Of a stretch of 22,405 nt of DNA, positions 15,144 to 22,405 are shown in pieces. The position numbers and the translations under genes were made by a program. Below the pieces are notes generated by a model that ran no database searches, had not been told where the DNA came from, and worked only from the letters and a program-made list of their open reading frames with translations. Source of the stretch: Ruminococcus sp. AF41-9 (lineage in GTDB: Bacteria > Bacillota > Clostridia > Lachnospirales > Lachnospiraceae); assembly GCF_003477525.1 (NCBI RefSeq), contig NZ_QUDO01000059.1, positions 1 to 22,405 on the forward strand, in the 5' to 3' direction. How positions within the stretch are numbered: the stretch's first letter is position 1; each line of letters opens with the position of its first letter.

Positions 15144-15180
15144 TGGTACTCTTTTCTCATAAGAAGAGGGTACCTTTTTT
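15144..15180 (+). terminator. hairpin with T-run between kinase and lipoprotein genes
   Basis: The base GGTAC at 15145-15149 pairs with GTACC at 15170-15174, and CTT/AAG pairs add to the stem with a small bulge. Seven Ts follow. It could end the two-component transcript or attenuate the lipoprotein gene, whose start is only about 30 nt further on. Confidence 0.6.
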
Positions 15181-15208
15181 AATACCGAAAGGAAAGGATG
15201 GAAAAAGG

Positions 15209-16590
15209 ATGAAGAAAATAAAAATGTTTATGGGAGCCGTTCTGTGTATGAATCTTTTGACATTATCCGGATGTGACCGTGTTGTCCAGTCTGCTGTTGT
15301 GGAAGAAAAGGATCAGACAGAACAGAAAAAAGAAGAGAAAAAGGAGACAGTTCAGAAAACCGTTGCCGAACAGGTACAGGCACCGGAAACATACCAGACA
15401 ACGATCCAAGCAGATCTAAGATCAGCGGACCGGGAGGATAAAGAAACCCCGATGAATTTTACCCTGACAGCGGATGCACCGGTAAAAGTCCCGGATGTAG
15501 ATGCAATCTGTTTAAAAAAAGTAAAAAGGGTGGCGATTCCTGAAGAAGAACAGAATAAAATAAAAGACACATTCGGAAAAGGACAGCCATGCAGGAAGAG
15601 AAGAATGAGAACGAACAGGCGGGGACATATAAAGTAGATGGACTGACCTATCGGTATTCTTATACACAGAGTGAGCAGGTATCGGATGTGGAGGAACTCG
15701 GATTTGGGATAGCGAAGTTTATCTTTGACGATTGTGGAGACATGACCCTGGAATCGAGTGAGAAAAAAGAAAGGGAAGAACGCTTTCAAAATTATATAAA
15801 GGCAGGAAGCGGGAAAGTATCTGAAAAGGAAGCAAAGGAGAAGGTTTCAGGTCTTGTGTCCGGAAACTGGGAGATATTTGAAAGTTCCTCAAAATCACTT
15901 ACTGAAGGAAGCACTACCTTGGAAAAAGATGATTTCATTTTTGAACGGATGATAGACGGGGTTCCGGTTAATTATGTGAGGGAAACCTCTCTGCCTGTTA
16001 ATGAGCAGGCTCTTGAATGGGAAAACGAAGATGGAACACTTCATGAAGGACAGTCTGAAGGATGGGAAAATGAAGTACTGACGATGGACTTTTGCAGTGG
16101 GACACTTCAGAGTTTTCTGCACCGAAATCCCATAGAAGCATCGAATGCTTCCGATGAAAGGTTGTTCCTACTTCCTTTTGATGAGGTCAAGGATATCTTT
16201 GAAAAAACGATCACTTTGCAGGTCATGACAGAAGACAAGAATCGTCTGATCTCTGTCGATGGAGGAAGCCACTACCGTTATCCGTCCATTGATGCACAGA
16301 GTGCGGAGATAACCATAACAAAGGTACAGCTAGGTTATATGTGCATGCCAGACAGTGAAGGCAGCGATACCGAAGCAGTCCTGATCCCGGTGTGGGATTT
16401 TTATGGAACCTGGACATCCAAAGAGCCAGAGTATGAGTACGGAAATGGGGATGATGGACCGGTCATAGGAGACGTGACGATGGATGATGCAGGTGTTCCA
16501 CTCCTTACGATCGATGCACGGGATGGAAGCGTAATACAAAGGATTCAGGCTGGATGGGCGGCTTCTATGGGTTCCAAGGATATAAAATAG
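15209..16590 (+). pseudogene. large lipoprotein (DUF6034-like), frameshifted
   Basis: The signal peptide begins MKKIKMFMGAVL and ends in the lipobox LSGC; a Lys/Glu-rich linker (about residues 30-55) follows. The first frame ends at 15635-15637. The second frame carries the remaining roughly 330 aa (GTYKVDGLTYRYSYT ... PVWDFYGTW ... LLTIDARDGSVI) to the TAA near 16590. Adding one A to the four-A run at 15577-15580 joins them into about 460 aa. The architecture and the position behind a two-component system fit DUF6034-type lipoproteins of Lachnospiraceae (recalled, moderate confidence). It may sense or respond to the same envelope signal. The ATG at 15209 is used because the upstream in-frame start at 15143 would bury the signal peptide. 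Confidence 0.7.
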
Positions 16591-16623
16591 AGTGTGAATT
16601 TCAATTTCTAATCAATGATGACC

Positions 16624-16652
16624 GAAAGACCTGGATTTTCAGGTCTTTCTGC
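16624..16652 (+). terminator. terminator after the lipoprotein gene
   Basis: GAAAGACCTG at 16624-16633 pairs perfectly with CAGGTCTTTC at 16640-16649 around a 6-nt loop. The following T-run is weak (TGCTTT). It lies about 35 nt after the stop. Confidence 0.65.
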
Positions 16653-16682
16653 TTTACAGGAAAAAGAAAAATACGTTATACT
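16653..16682 (+). promoter_or_regulatory. promoter of the DUF4209-like gene
   Basis: TTTACA at 16653-16658, an 18-bp spacer and TATACT at 16677-16682 lie between a terminator and the next start codon. This is a good match to the sigma-A consensus. Confidence 0.55.
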
Positions 16683-16713
16683 TTTCCTATAGAAAAAGGT
16701 TGGAGGAATATGT

Positions 16714-18498
16714 ATGGCAGAAAAAATGGCAGAACGGATCGCAGAGATTTTAAAAGAACCTAATTTTCAAACGGCAGAGAAAGCACTGACAGATTTCTGC
16801 GGACCGATGGATGGGGAATTCAGGAATCTTCTGGTGGATATTATTGTGGAACGATGGATTGATACGCCTAAAGACGTACCGTTTTCCTATGCCCGCAGCA
16901 TTTGGAATCGGAAAGATATAAATAGAGAAGAGTATCAGGCATTGCTGGAGGAAATCCGAAGCTATCCCATCGCACCGATCAACAAGGCAAAGATATCGGA
17001 TTTTTTATGGGTTGTGGAAAATGATTTTTCAAATGCTAAAATAGCAGAAACGGCTTATTACGAACACTTGAAGAACACCGGTGCATTTGCAGATCATATC
17101 ATGGCTATAAACCGGATCTTGTTTATCTCTAAAAAAATCCGAAGCAAGGAAATCAATGAAGAGGTGCGAAAGAATCTGCTGATAAAAGTATTAGAAGAGT
17201 ATGATAACAGCAGCCACGCAAAAATTGGATATTTGATAAAAACTGCCATGGAGGAAAAAGTGGATACAGGATATCTGATCCCTTATGTGGAAAATATCTT
17301 GAAAACTTACGATGATAATAGCTGTGATGCACCGCTCATTGGTAAGTTTTGTGATCTGTTGGAAGAACTCTATTGCAGAAAAAATAACTGGCAGAAGAAA
17401 AAGTGTATTACTGAACCTAAACTGATTGCGATACGAAGACGTAAGATTCAGGCTATCCGGATGGAGGCTGAATATGCCGGGGCCTCTTCCAAAGGAAATT
17501 TAATGAGAAAGATTCACTATTTGAAAGAGGTTATTCAGTTGTTAAAGACCATACAGGGTACGGAAGAAGAAAGAAAGGCACTGTTGCAGGAAATAGCACA
17601 GATAGAAGAAGCTTCCCTTTCGGAGATGATGGTATGGAGTGATAAACAGGATGCCAGCGGCATTGTAAAAGAACTGTTCCGCCAACTGGAAGATCTTGAT
17701 AAAGAAGAGGCATTATGTTATTTTGCTTCATTTCTTCCGATTCCGGTAAGAGAAAAGGTAAAGAATCAAGTATTAAATAGGACTGGGATCCTGAACACGA
17801 TATTTCCAGCGGCAATCCTTGGAAAAGGAGGAAAATTAATTGCTAAAAGCAGGCCTGTGAAAAAGCCTGATGGAACAATCGATGAAGGTGCGCTTAAGGA
17901 TAATATGGAGCGGACAGCAGCCATGGAGATGGATTATTTTGCACAGATTCTGGTGAGAAATACGTTTGAATATATTCGTTCCAGATTTGTGATCGAAGAG
18001 AGTGATGTAAAAAAGATTGTAGATGTAAGTTGTGCGATTCCAGAGGGGAGAAAAGAATCGTATACCAAGGGTCTTATGTTTGGCTTTTCAGGAGATTTTT
18101 TGACGGCGCTAAGTATCCTGATTCCACAGATAGAAAATGCAGTAAGATATCTGGCAGTGGAATGTGGAGAACCTGTTTACAACATGAATGAAGAAGGGAT
18201 TGAAGAAGTAAAACCAATGCACGCTGTCTTAGAATTGGAAGGAGTAAAAGAAAGCCTGGATGAAGACCTTATATTTGCTTTAAATACGATTTTCTGTTCA
18301 AAATTTGGATTTAACATGCGCAACAATGTGGCACATGGAATACTGGATGATCAGGCATTCCAGAGCTTTAAAGCTTTGTATATCTGGTGGTTTGCACTGA
18401 AATTTTGCTATCTATTCTGCGGAAAATTACAGGAGGAGAATAGAAATAAAATAAATAAAAAGCTGAAACCTCTGATGGAGAAGAATAAGAAACTATGA
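16714..18498 (+). CDS. DUF4209-like protein with C-terminal RNNVAH motif
   Basis: This 594-aa cytosolic protein has no signal peptide or membrane span. The first 400 residues are helical and repeat-like, without a recognised domain. The C-terminal 130 residues contain 'FLTALSILIPQIENAVRYLA', then 'LIFALNTIFCSKFGFNMRNN', and R536-N-N-V-A-H541, the pattern of DUF4209. That R-x4-H motif within a helical bundle is also the active-site signature of HEPN ribonucleases, so an RNase role is possible (inference). GGAGG lies 7 nt before the ATG at 16714. It has its own promoter and a terminator before it, and no partner nucleotidyltransferase or methylase is adjacent. Biological role unknown; phage defence is one option. 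Confidence 0.75.
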   Translation: MAEKMAERIAEILKEPNFQTAEKALTDFCGPMDGEFRNLLVDIIVERWIDTPKDVPFSYARSIWNRKDINREEYQALLEEIRSYPIAPINKAKISDFLWVVENDFSNAKIAETAYYEHLKNTGAFADHIMAINRILFISKKIRSKEINEEVRKNLLIKVLEEYDNSSHAKIGYLIKTAMEEKVDTGYLIPYVENILKTYDDNSCDAPLIGKFCDLLEELYCRKNNWQKKKCITEPKLIAIRRRKIQAIRMEAEYAGASSKGNLMRKIHYLKEVIQLLKTIQGTEEERKALLQEIAQIEEASLSEMMVWSDKQDASGIVKELFRQLEDLDKEEALCYFASFLPIPVREKVKNQVLNRTGILNTIFPAAILGKGGKLIAKSRPVKKPDGTIDEGALKDNMERTAAMEMDYFAQILVRNTFEYIRSRFVIEESDVKKIVDVSCAIPEGRKESYTKGLMFGFSGDFLTALSILIPQIENAVRYLAVECGEPVYNMNEEGIEEVKPMHAVLELEGVKESLDEDLIFALNTIFCSKFGFNMRNNVAHGILDDQAFQSFKALYIWWFALKFCYLFCGKLQEENRNKINKKLKPLMEKNKKL

Positions 18499-18632
18499 TA
18501 AAATAAAACAGAAACTTCGATGGACAATCATAACGAAATATAACAATGATAAATTGTAGAAAAATGTATGAAATAAAGTTTTCTATGTTTTTTATTATAT
18601 TTGTCATTGCTAAGATTGTGGGTGAAAGAATA

Positions 18633-19322
18633 ATGCTAGAAATTAAAAATTTATATAAGTCATATGGAAGCAGAATTATTATTGAAAACTGGAGCTATCA
18701 ATTTCAAAATGGAAAAATATACGGATTAATAGGAAGAAATGGTATAGGAAAGACAACTATATTGAAATGCATGTGTGGACTACTAATTCCAAATAAGGCG
18801 GAGATAATTTCAGACAAAGGGGATTTGAGCAGAGAAGATTATCTGAACAGAGATATTATTTATGTCAGTGATGAACCAATTTATTATCATAATTTAACTG
18901 TACAAGAACATTTCTGGCTTGTGTGTAAGGTAGAAAATTATACCCAAGAAGAAGCACAGAAAGCAATTTCCTTTTATACAAATAAGCTTCATATGCAAGA
19001 GTATTTAAACTATTACCCATCTGCTTTGTCAAAAGGTACATTGCAAAGAATGATGTTAATTATGGGATTTTTGCGAAGAAAGCCGAATCTTTTGTTAGAT
19101 GAACCATTTAATGGATTGGATCCTGTTCAGTTAGAAGAAATAATACAGATGTGCGATGAAGAGAGAAAAAAGCGATGTATGATTATTTCAAGTCATGATA
19201 TAGAGTCATTGGCAGAGTTATGTGATGAATACATTGTTTGGGGCACAAATGGTATTAAAGTTTTTTCTGGCAAAATTGACAGAAAAGCAGTTAATCAGAT
19301 GATTGGAGACAGTTATGTTTAA
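18633..19322 (+). CDS. ABC transporter ATP-binding protein (ABC-2 exporter type)
   Basis: This 229-aa nucleotide-binding subunit has the Walker A GRNGIGKTT (about residues 37-45), an unusual signature LSKGTLQ in place of LSGGQ, the Walker B NLLLDEPFNGLDP, and a switch histidine in ISSHD. It energises the permease encoded directly downstream; gene ends overlap by 8 nt (ATGTTTAA). The ATG at 18633 is chosen because MLEIKNLYKSYG is the usual N-terminus; the upstream frame from 18546 is AT-rich noise. The whole block is much more AT-rich than the two-component region. The substrate is unknown; related exporters move peptides or give antimicrobial resistance. Confidence 0.88.
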   Translation: MLEIKNLYKSYGSRIIIENWSYQFQNGKIYGLIGRNGIGKTTILKCMCGLLIPNKAEIISDKGDLSREDYLNRDIIYVSDEPIYYHNLTVQEHFWLVCKVENYTQEEAQKAISFYTNKLHMQEYLNYYPSALSKGTLQRMMLIMGFLRRKPNLLLDEPFNGLDPVQLEEIIQMCDEERKKRCMIISSHDIESLAELCDEYIVWGTNGIKVFSGKIDRKAVNQMIGDSYV

Positions 19323-20474
19323 AATTGCGGGCATTCTCATAAAAGATAGAGTTCGTAGAATGAAAAAGACCATTGAATGTCATAAAATTTTAATGTTTTT
19401 TGCAGTTGTTGGCTTGATTAGTTGCATTTATACTACTTCACTACAAGATATTTTATTTTTAAAGAAGTATCTTATATATGTGACCTGGATCTCTATGCTT
19501 TATCTGGGCTTAAAGATAATGAATCCTACACAGGAGGCAATTATAGATTATCAGTTAATTGAACTTAAGCTGATAACCAGGCGACAGTTTAAGCTGTTGA
19601 TTGGAATGAAACTATATGGTGTAGGTACAATAATTGCAATAATAAATTATTGTATTCTAAAAGAAAAAACCATATATATTTTTTTGTATACTGAATTGTG
19701 CTGTTAATATCTATGTTTTCTTTAGAAGCTCATATCGAGTTCATCTATTAGATCTGGTTATGATTATATATGTCTGTGCAAGTATATATTTAGACAAAAT
19801 AGTTTTGGCAGCAATAATATTGGGGGTAATGACTATTGTCTTTGTAAAATTAAAGATAATTCGATATGAGGCTTTATTACCTATTTACCGTGTGATTTAC
19901 AGGCTTAATTTAAGATATTCTGGACAAATATTCACAGACACAGGAAATGATGAAATAGCAACAGATGTAGAGAGATTATTTGGTGGCGAAAAAAAGAAAT
20001 CTACAACATGGTGTCAGAATTTCTATGAGAGTGCTTACAAGTTTTATTGGATGAAAGAAATAAGCAGAATCGCTTATGATAAAGAAGGATATATGATGCG
20101 TATTATGACTGCCTTATTGTTGTGTATAAGTATATTTTATCTTCCAGAGTGGTATGGAATGTTTGCAATTCTAGGAAATATTTTAGTAGCATATGATTTT
20201 TGTTTAACTATGTATAGGGAAGATATAAAGCTTTATCCTTTTGGATTATTGATCAATATAATTTTAAAACTATATTGATAACAAAATTACCAGTATATCA
20301 TTGGCTAGTATAATTATCATGATACCGATGATATTTGTACTGAAAAAATATAGTTGGTGTATACTAGTTCTGGCGGTATTGACCCCATTGCTTGGAGTAG
20401 TGAAATCATTTTTCTTTTTGTCATTGCCTGGACAAAGAAAGGTGGAGTTTAATAAGAATTTGCTTAGGAAATGA
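19315..20474 (+). pseudogene. ABC-2 type permease, two frameshifts
   Basis: The ATG at 19315, with GGAG 6 nt upstream, overlaps the ATPase stop. The first frame runs to 19707, the second carries residues through about 20278, and the third ends KVEFNKNLLRK at the TGA at 20472-20474. The joins fall at a seven-T run (19679-19685) and a four-A run (20266-20269); removing one base at each gives a continuous membrane protein of about 385 aa. It shows several hydrophobic helices and a soluble middle (GQIFTDTGNDEIATDVERLF). It would form the channel for the ATPase before it. Either it is decaying or both shifts are sequencing errors. Confidence 0.7.
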
Positions 20475-20516
20475 TTTGGAAAAGCGTGAAGAAAATTTTT
20501 CGAGTTTCTATGTGAT

Positions 20517-20601
20517 CAGAGGGTCACAGTCCCTCTGCTGAAGGACTAACTGCCTACCGTTATGATAGGCACCCATGATGTAAATTATAGCAGTCAGGGA
20601 C
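20517..20601 (+). ncRNA. possible structured RNA leader before the MerR gene
   Basis: CAGAGGG/CCCTCTG (20517-20523/20531-20537) and TGCCTA/TAGGCA (20551-20556/20566-20571) form two perfect hairpins. A competing set is also possible: GTCCCT/AGGGAC (20529-20534/20596-20601) enclosing ACTGC/GCAGT (20549-20553/20590-20594), or AGTCC/GGACT (20528-20532/20543-20547). These folds are mutually exclusive, as in regulatory leaders. No riboswitch class I know matches. Confidence 0.35.
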
Positions 20602-20643
20602 ATTGTATGTAATAAAAAAATACGAAACATAAAAGAGGCTGTA

Positions 20644-21255
20644 ATGAAGATAAAAGATGTCGAAAAACGAACTGGAATTACAAGTTATAATATCAGATTT
20701 TATGAGAAAGAAAATTTATTAATTCCGAAAAGAAATCCTGTAAATGGATATCGTGAATATACGGAGGAAGATATTCTTTTGTTAAATCGTATAAAAATGT
20801 TAAGGATGTTAGATATTCCGGTTTCAGATATTAGAAAAATTTTATATGAAAAGGAAGCATTAACCAGTGTTTTAAATACACATTTGCTTAAAATTAAAGA
20901 AGAAGAAAATAGACTTAGGCAGAATTATTTTTTATGCGAAGAGTTGATAAAAATGGATATGAGTGTGACTGATCTATCAGAAGAGATGTTAGATAAAATG
21001 ATATCAGGAAAAGAGGAATATATTTACCAATTGGAGAGAATAAAACGGCAGGACAGGATACAAAAAATTTTCGATATTTCTAAATTAATTGTTTGTATTG
21101 TAGGGGGAGTAATTGCTGTCATTATGTGCGTGCAATTATATTTGGAATTATGTAATACTTATATGAGTGCTCCGTTTAAAGTAATAACTTTTGTTTTGGG
21201 TTTGATTTTGGTTGTTTCAATATTACGGATTATAGTGTGTAATGAAACAAAATAA
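20644..21255 (+). CDS. membrane-anchored MerR-family regulator
   Basis: This 203-aa protein has an N-terminal MerR winged helix (residues 1-70): KRTGITSYNIRFYEKENLL and NGYREYTEEDILLLNRIKML. A coiled-coil dimerisation helix spans about 75-130. In place of a soluble ligand domain, the C-terminus has two hydrophobic segments at about 147-167 and 177-197. It should therefore bind DNA from the membrane and sense an envelope-active compound or its partner ABC transporter (inference). GAGG precedes the ATG. A MerR-type operator-promoter with a 19-bp spacer lies just beyond its terminator, in front of the next ABC module, which is almost certainly its target. Confidence 0.88.
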   Translation: MKIKDVEKRTGITSYNIRFYEKENLLIPKRNPVNGYREYTEEDILLLNRIKMLRMLDIPVSDIRKILYEKEALTSVLNTHLLKIKEEENRLRQNYFLCEELIKMDMSVTDLSEEMLDKMISGKEEYIYQLERIKRQDRIQKIFDISKLIVCIVGGVIAVIMCVQLYLELCNTYMSAPFKVITFVLGLILVVSILRIIVCNETK

Positions 21256-21276
21256 GAATGTGAAGATATTTTTGAG

Positions 21277-21312
21277 AAAAAGAGGACAAATAGAAAATGT
21301 TCTCTTTTTTTC
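21277..21312 (+). terminator. rho-independent terminator of the MerR gene
   Basis: AGAGGACA at 21281-21288 pairs with TGTTCTCT at 21298-21305 (one wobble), extended by four A-T pairs, and a T-run follows. It ends directly before the -35 of the next promoter. Confidence 0.8.
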
Positions 21313-21343
21313 TTGACCTTAAACTTCCTCTAAGGTGTATATA
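21313..21343 (+). promoter_or_regulatory. MerR-type operator-promoter with 19-bp spacer
   Basis: The -35 TTGACC at 21313-21318 and -10 TATATA at 21338-21343 are 19 bp apart. The inverted repeat ACCTTA (21316-21321) / TAAGGT (21331-21336) begins in the last bases of the -35, exactly as in CueR- and MerR-class promoters, where the activator untwists the over-long spacer. It drives the ABC module at 21369. Confidence 0.8.
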
Positions 21344-21368
21344 TAAGAAAAACAGGGAGGCGAGAGAT

Positions 21369-22124
21369 ATGTATGTAAATGTAGAAAATGTAAATTTTGC
21401 TTATGATAAGAAGCCAATATTACATGATATTAATTTTGGAATGAATAAGGGAGAGATAACAGGCTTAATTGGTCCTAATGGCGCAGGAAAATCAACAATG
21501 CTAAAACTCATGATAAAAAAAATGAAACCTAATAATGGTAAAATTATTATTGGTGATAATAATATATTTTCTATTAAAAGAGAGAATAATCCTGTGACGT
21601 TCATTCCAGATATTCCAGTGTACTATGAAGAGTTGACTGTTTGGGAGCATCTTCAGTTTATTAAAGCACTGTACCCTGAGAACTCAGTGACAGTTGATTC
21701 ATTAATTCGAGAATTTAATCTTAATCAGCACCTTAACAAAATTCCATCAGCACTTTCAAAAGGAACGTTGCAGAAACTTATGATTGCACTTGCATTGTTG
21801 CGGCAATACGATGTGCTGCTGGCAGATGAACCGTTTAATGGGTTGGATCCAGCACAAACATATAAACTCAAAAATACTTTAAAAAATTTGAAGAAACAAG
21901 ATAAAACGATACTCATATCTACACATTTACTAAGTTTGGCTGAAGATTTTTGTGGCAGATATATTTTTTTATATGATGGAAGAATAGTCGAACAAGGAAC
22001 AAAGGCAGAAATATTACAAAAGCAGCAGATGAATAAGGAAACTTCGTTGGAACAAATATATATGTCCTTAATTGGTGAGGGAGAGCATTATGCAGGAGTA
22101 CAGAAAACTGTTATGTGTGAATAA
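21369..22124 (+). CDS. ABC transporter ATP-binding protein, MerR-regulated
   Basis: This 251-aa ATPase subunit has the Walker A GPNGAGKST (about residues 36-44), signature LSKGTLQ, Walker B VLLADEPFNGLDP and a switch histidine in ISTHL. It shares the odd LSKGTLQ signature and the DEPFNGLDP box with the ATPase at 18633, so the two are paralogues. GGGAGG lies 9 nt before the ATG at 21369; the upstream frame from 21297 runs through the promoter and is rejected. The permease gene begins inside its 3' end (35-nt overlap). Expression should depend on the membrane-anchored MerR protein. The substrate is unknown; antimicrobial or cationic peptide export is the most likely class (inference). Confidence 0.9.
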   Translation: MYVNVENVNFAYDKKPILHDINFGMNKGEITGLIGPNGAGKSTMLKLMIKKMKPNNGKIIIGDNNIFSIKRENNPVTFIPDIPVYYEELTVWEHLQFIKALYPENSVTVDSLIREFNLNQHLNKIPSALSKGTLQKLMIALALLRQYDVLLADEPFNGLDPAQTYKLKNTLKNLKKQDKTILISTHLLSLAEDFCGRYIFLYDGRIVEQGTKAEILQKQQMNKETSLEQIYMSLIGEGEHYAGVQKTVMCE

Positions 22125-22405
22125 GATTAGAGAAACTAAAAGATTAATAGAAAATATGCTGATACCTATATTGTCTTTGGTAGTTGCGGCAGCTGTTGTT
22201 GGATATCAAATTGTGATTAATTTTTTTCCAATAGTTCGGAAAATAAATGCATGTAATCTTCGAATATGTTATCTGGTATTTGGATTTTTGATATTATACT
22301 CGTTTGGCGTTTGTTTTATTAATGTTAAACCGGCAATTATAATAAAACCGGCATCATTATTTTTTATTCAAGAGAAAAAGATAAGACAAATGATATCAAT
22401 AAAAT
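22090..22405 (+). CDS. ABC-2 type permease, N-terminal part (runs off the window)
   Basis: The ATG at 22090 has GAGGGAG 6-7 nt upstream and overlaps the ATPase gene by 35 nt, which favours coupled translation. The frame stays open to the end of the window (105 codons). The product starts with a basic cytosolic stretch (RKLLCVNKIRETKRLIE) and continues with hydrophobic helices at about residues 23-43 and 57-77. Only the N-terminal part is visible, so the family call rests on the neighbouring ATPase and the membrane topology. It is the channel partner of the MerR-controlled ATPase. Confidence 0.75.
   Translation, partial: MQEYRKLLCVNKIRETKRLIENMLIPILSLVVAAAVVGYQIVINFFPIVRKINACNLRICYLVFGFLILYSFGVCFINVKPAIIIKPASLFFIQEKKIRQMISIK

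Noticed and set aside
1..22405. CRISPR array, tRNA or rRNA genes, intact transposon
   Set aside because: No regularly spaced direct repeats, no tRNA-like cloverleaf, no rRNA-like sequence and no transposase or integrase frame was found.

Overview
The window looks like a chromosomal accessory region of a low-GC, Gram-positive gut Clostridium relative, most likely Lachnospiraceae (inference). The reasons are AT-rich DNA, strong AGGAGG-type ribosome binding sites, a class II (Firmicutes-type) GalT, a YkuD L,D-transpeptidase with a PG_binding_4-like stem, and many small membrane proteins of DUF families common in that group. There are no rRNA or tRNA genes, no CRISPR array, and no intact transposase or integrase.

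Layout. 1-2514: a promoter-terminator leader, then small membrane proteins (DUF3784-like, a 62-aa protein, DUF1648-like), a DUF4825-like lipoprotein, a zinc ribbon and a DUF3592-like protein. 2515-3596: a degenerate stretch with a 25-aa minus-strand ORF, an AraC C-terminal remnant and a frameshifted DUF2500-like gene that runs into galT. 3590-7073: galT and an L,D-transpeptidase, each followed by a clear terminator. 7429-9430: zinc-ribbon and small membrane proteins leading to an XRE regulator with a membrane-embedded C-terminal half. 9549-11045: on the minus strand, the decayed scar of an integrative conjugative element (DUF3847 pseudogene, a lipoprotein and a second ICE-type pseudogene). 11428-13007: an AAA/ABC-like ATPase and a CPBP protease. 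13178-16590: a visibly GC-richer two-component system with a lipoprotein gene behind it and an OmpR-type direct repeat between them. 16714-18498: a DUF4209-like protein with a HEPN-like RNNVAH motif. 18633-22405: a very AT-rich region with two related ABC ATPase/permease modules flanking a membrane-anchored MerR regulator. A textbook 19-bp-spacer MerR operator sits before the second module.

How it fits together. Most loci pair a sensor or regulator (XRE-TM, two-component system, MerR-TM) with envelope proteins (lipoproteins, ABC-2 exporters, CPBP protease, L,D-transpeptidase), which suggests envelope stress or antimicrobial-peptide responses (inference). Several genes are broken by single-base shifts that all fall in or next to homopolymers. 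Either the locus is decaying or the assembly has indel errors, and this should be settled before any gene is called dead. The strongest leads for something undescribed are the MerR-TM/ABC unit with its operator and upstream foldable leader, the 25-aa ORF with a convergent promoter, and the DUF4209-like protein.
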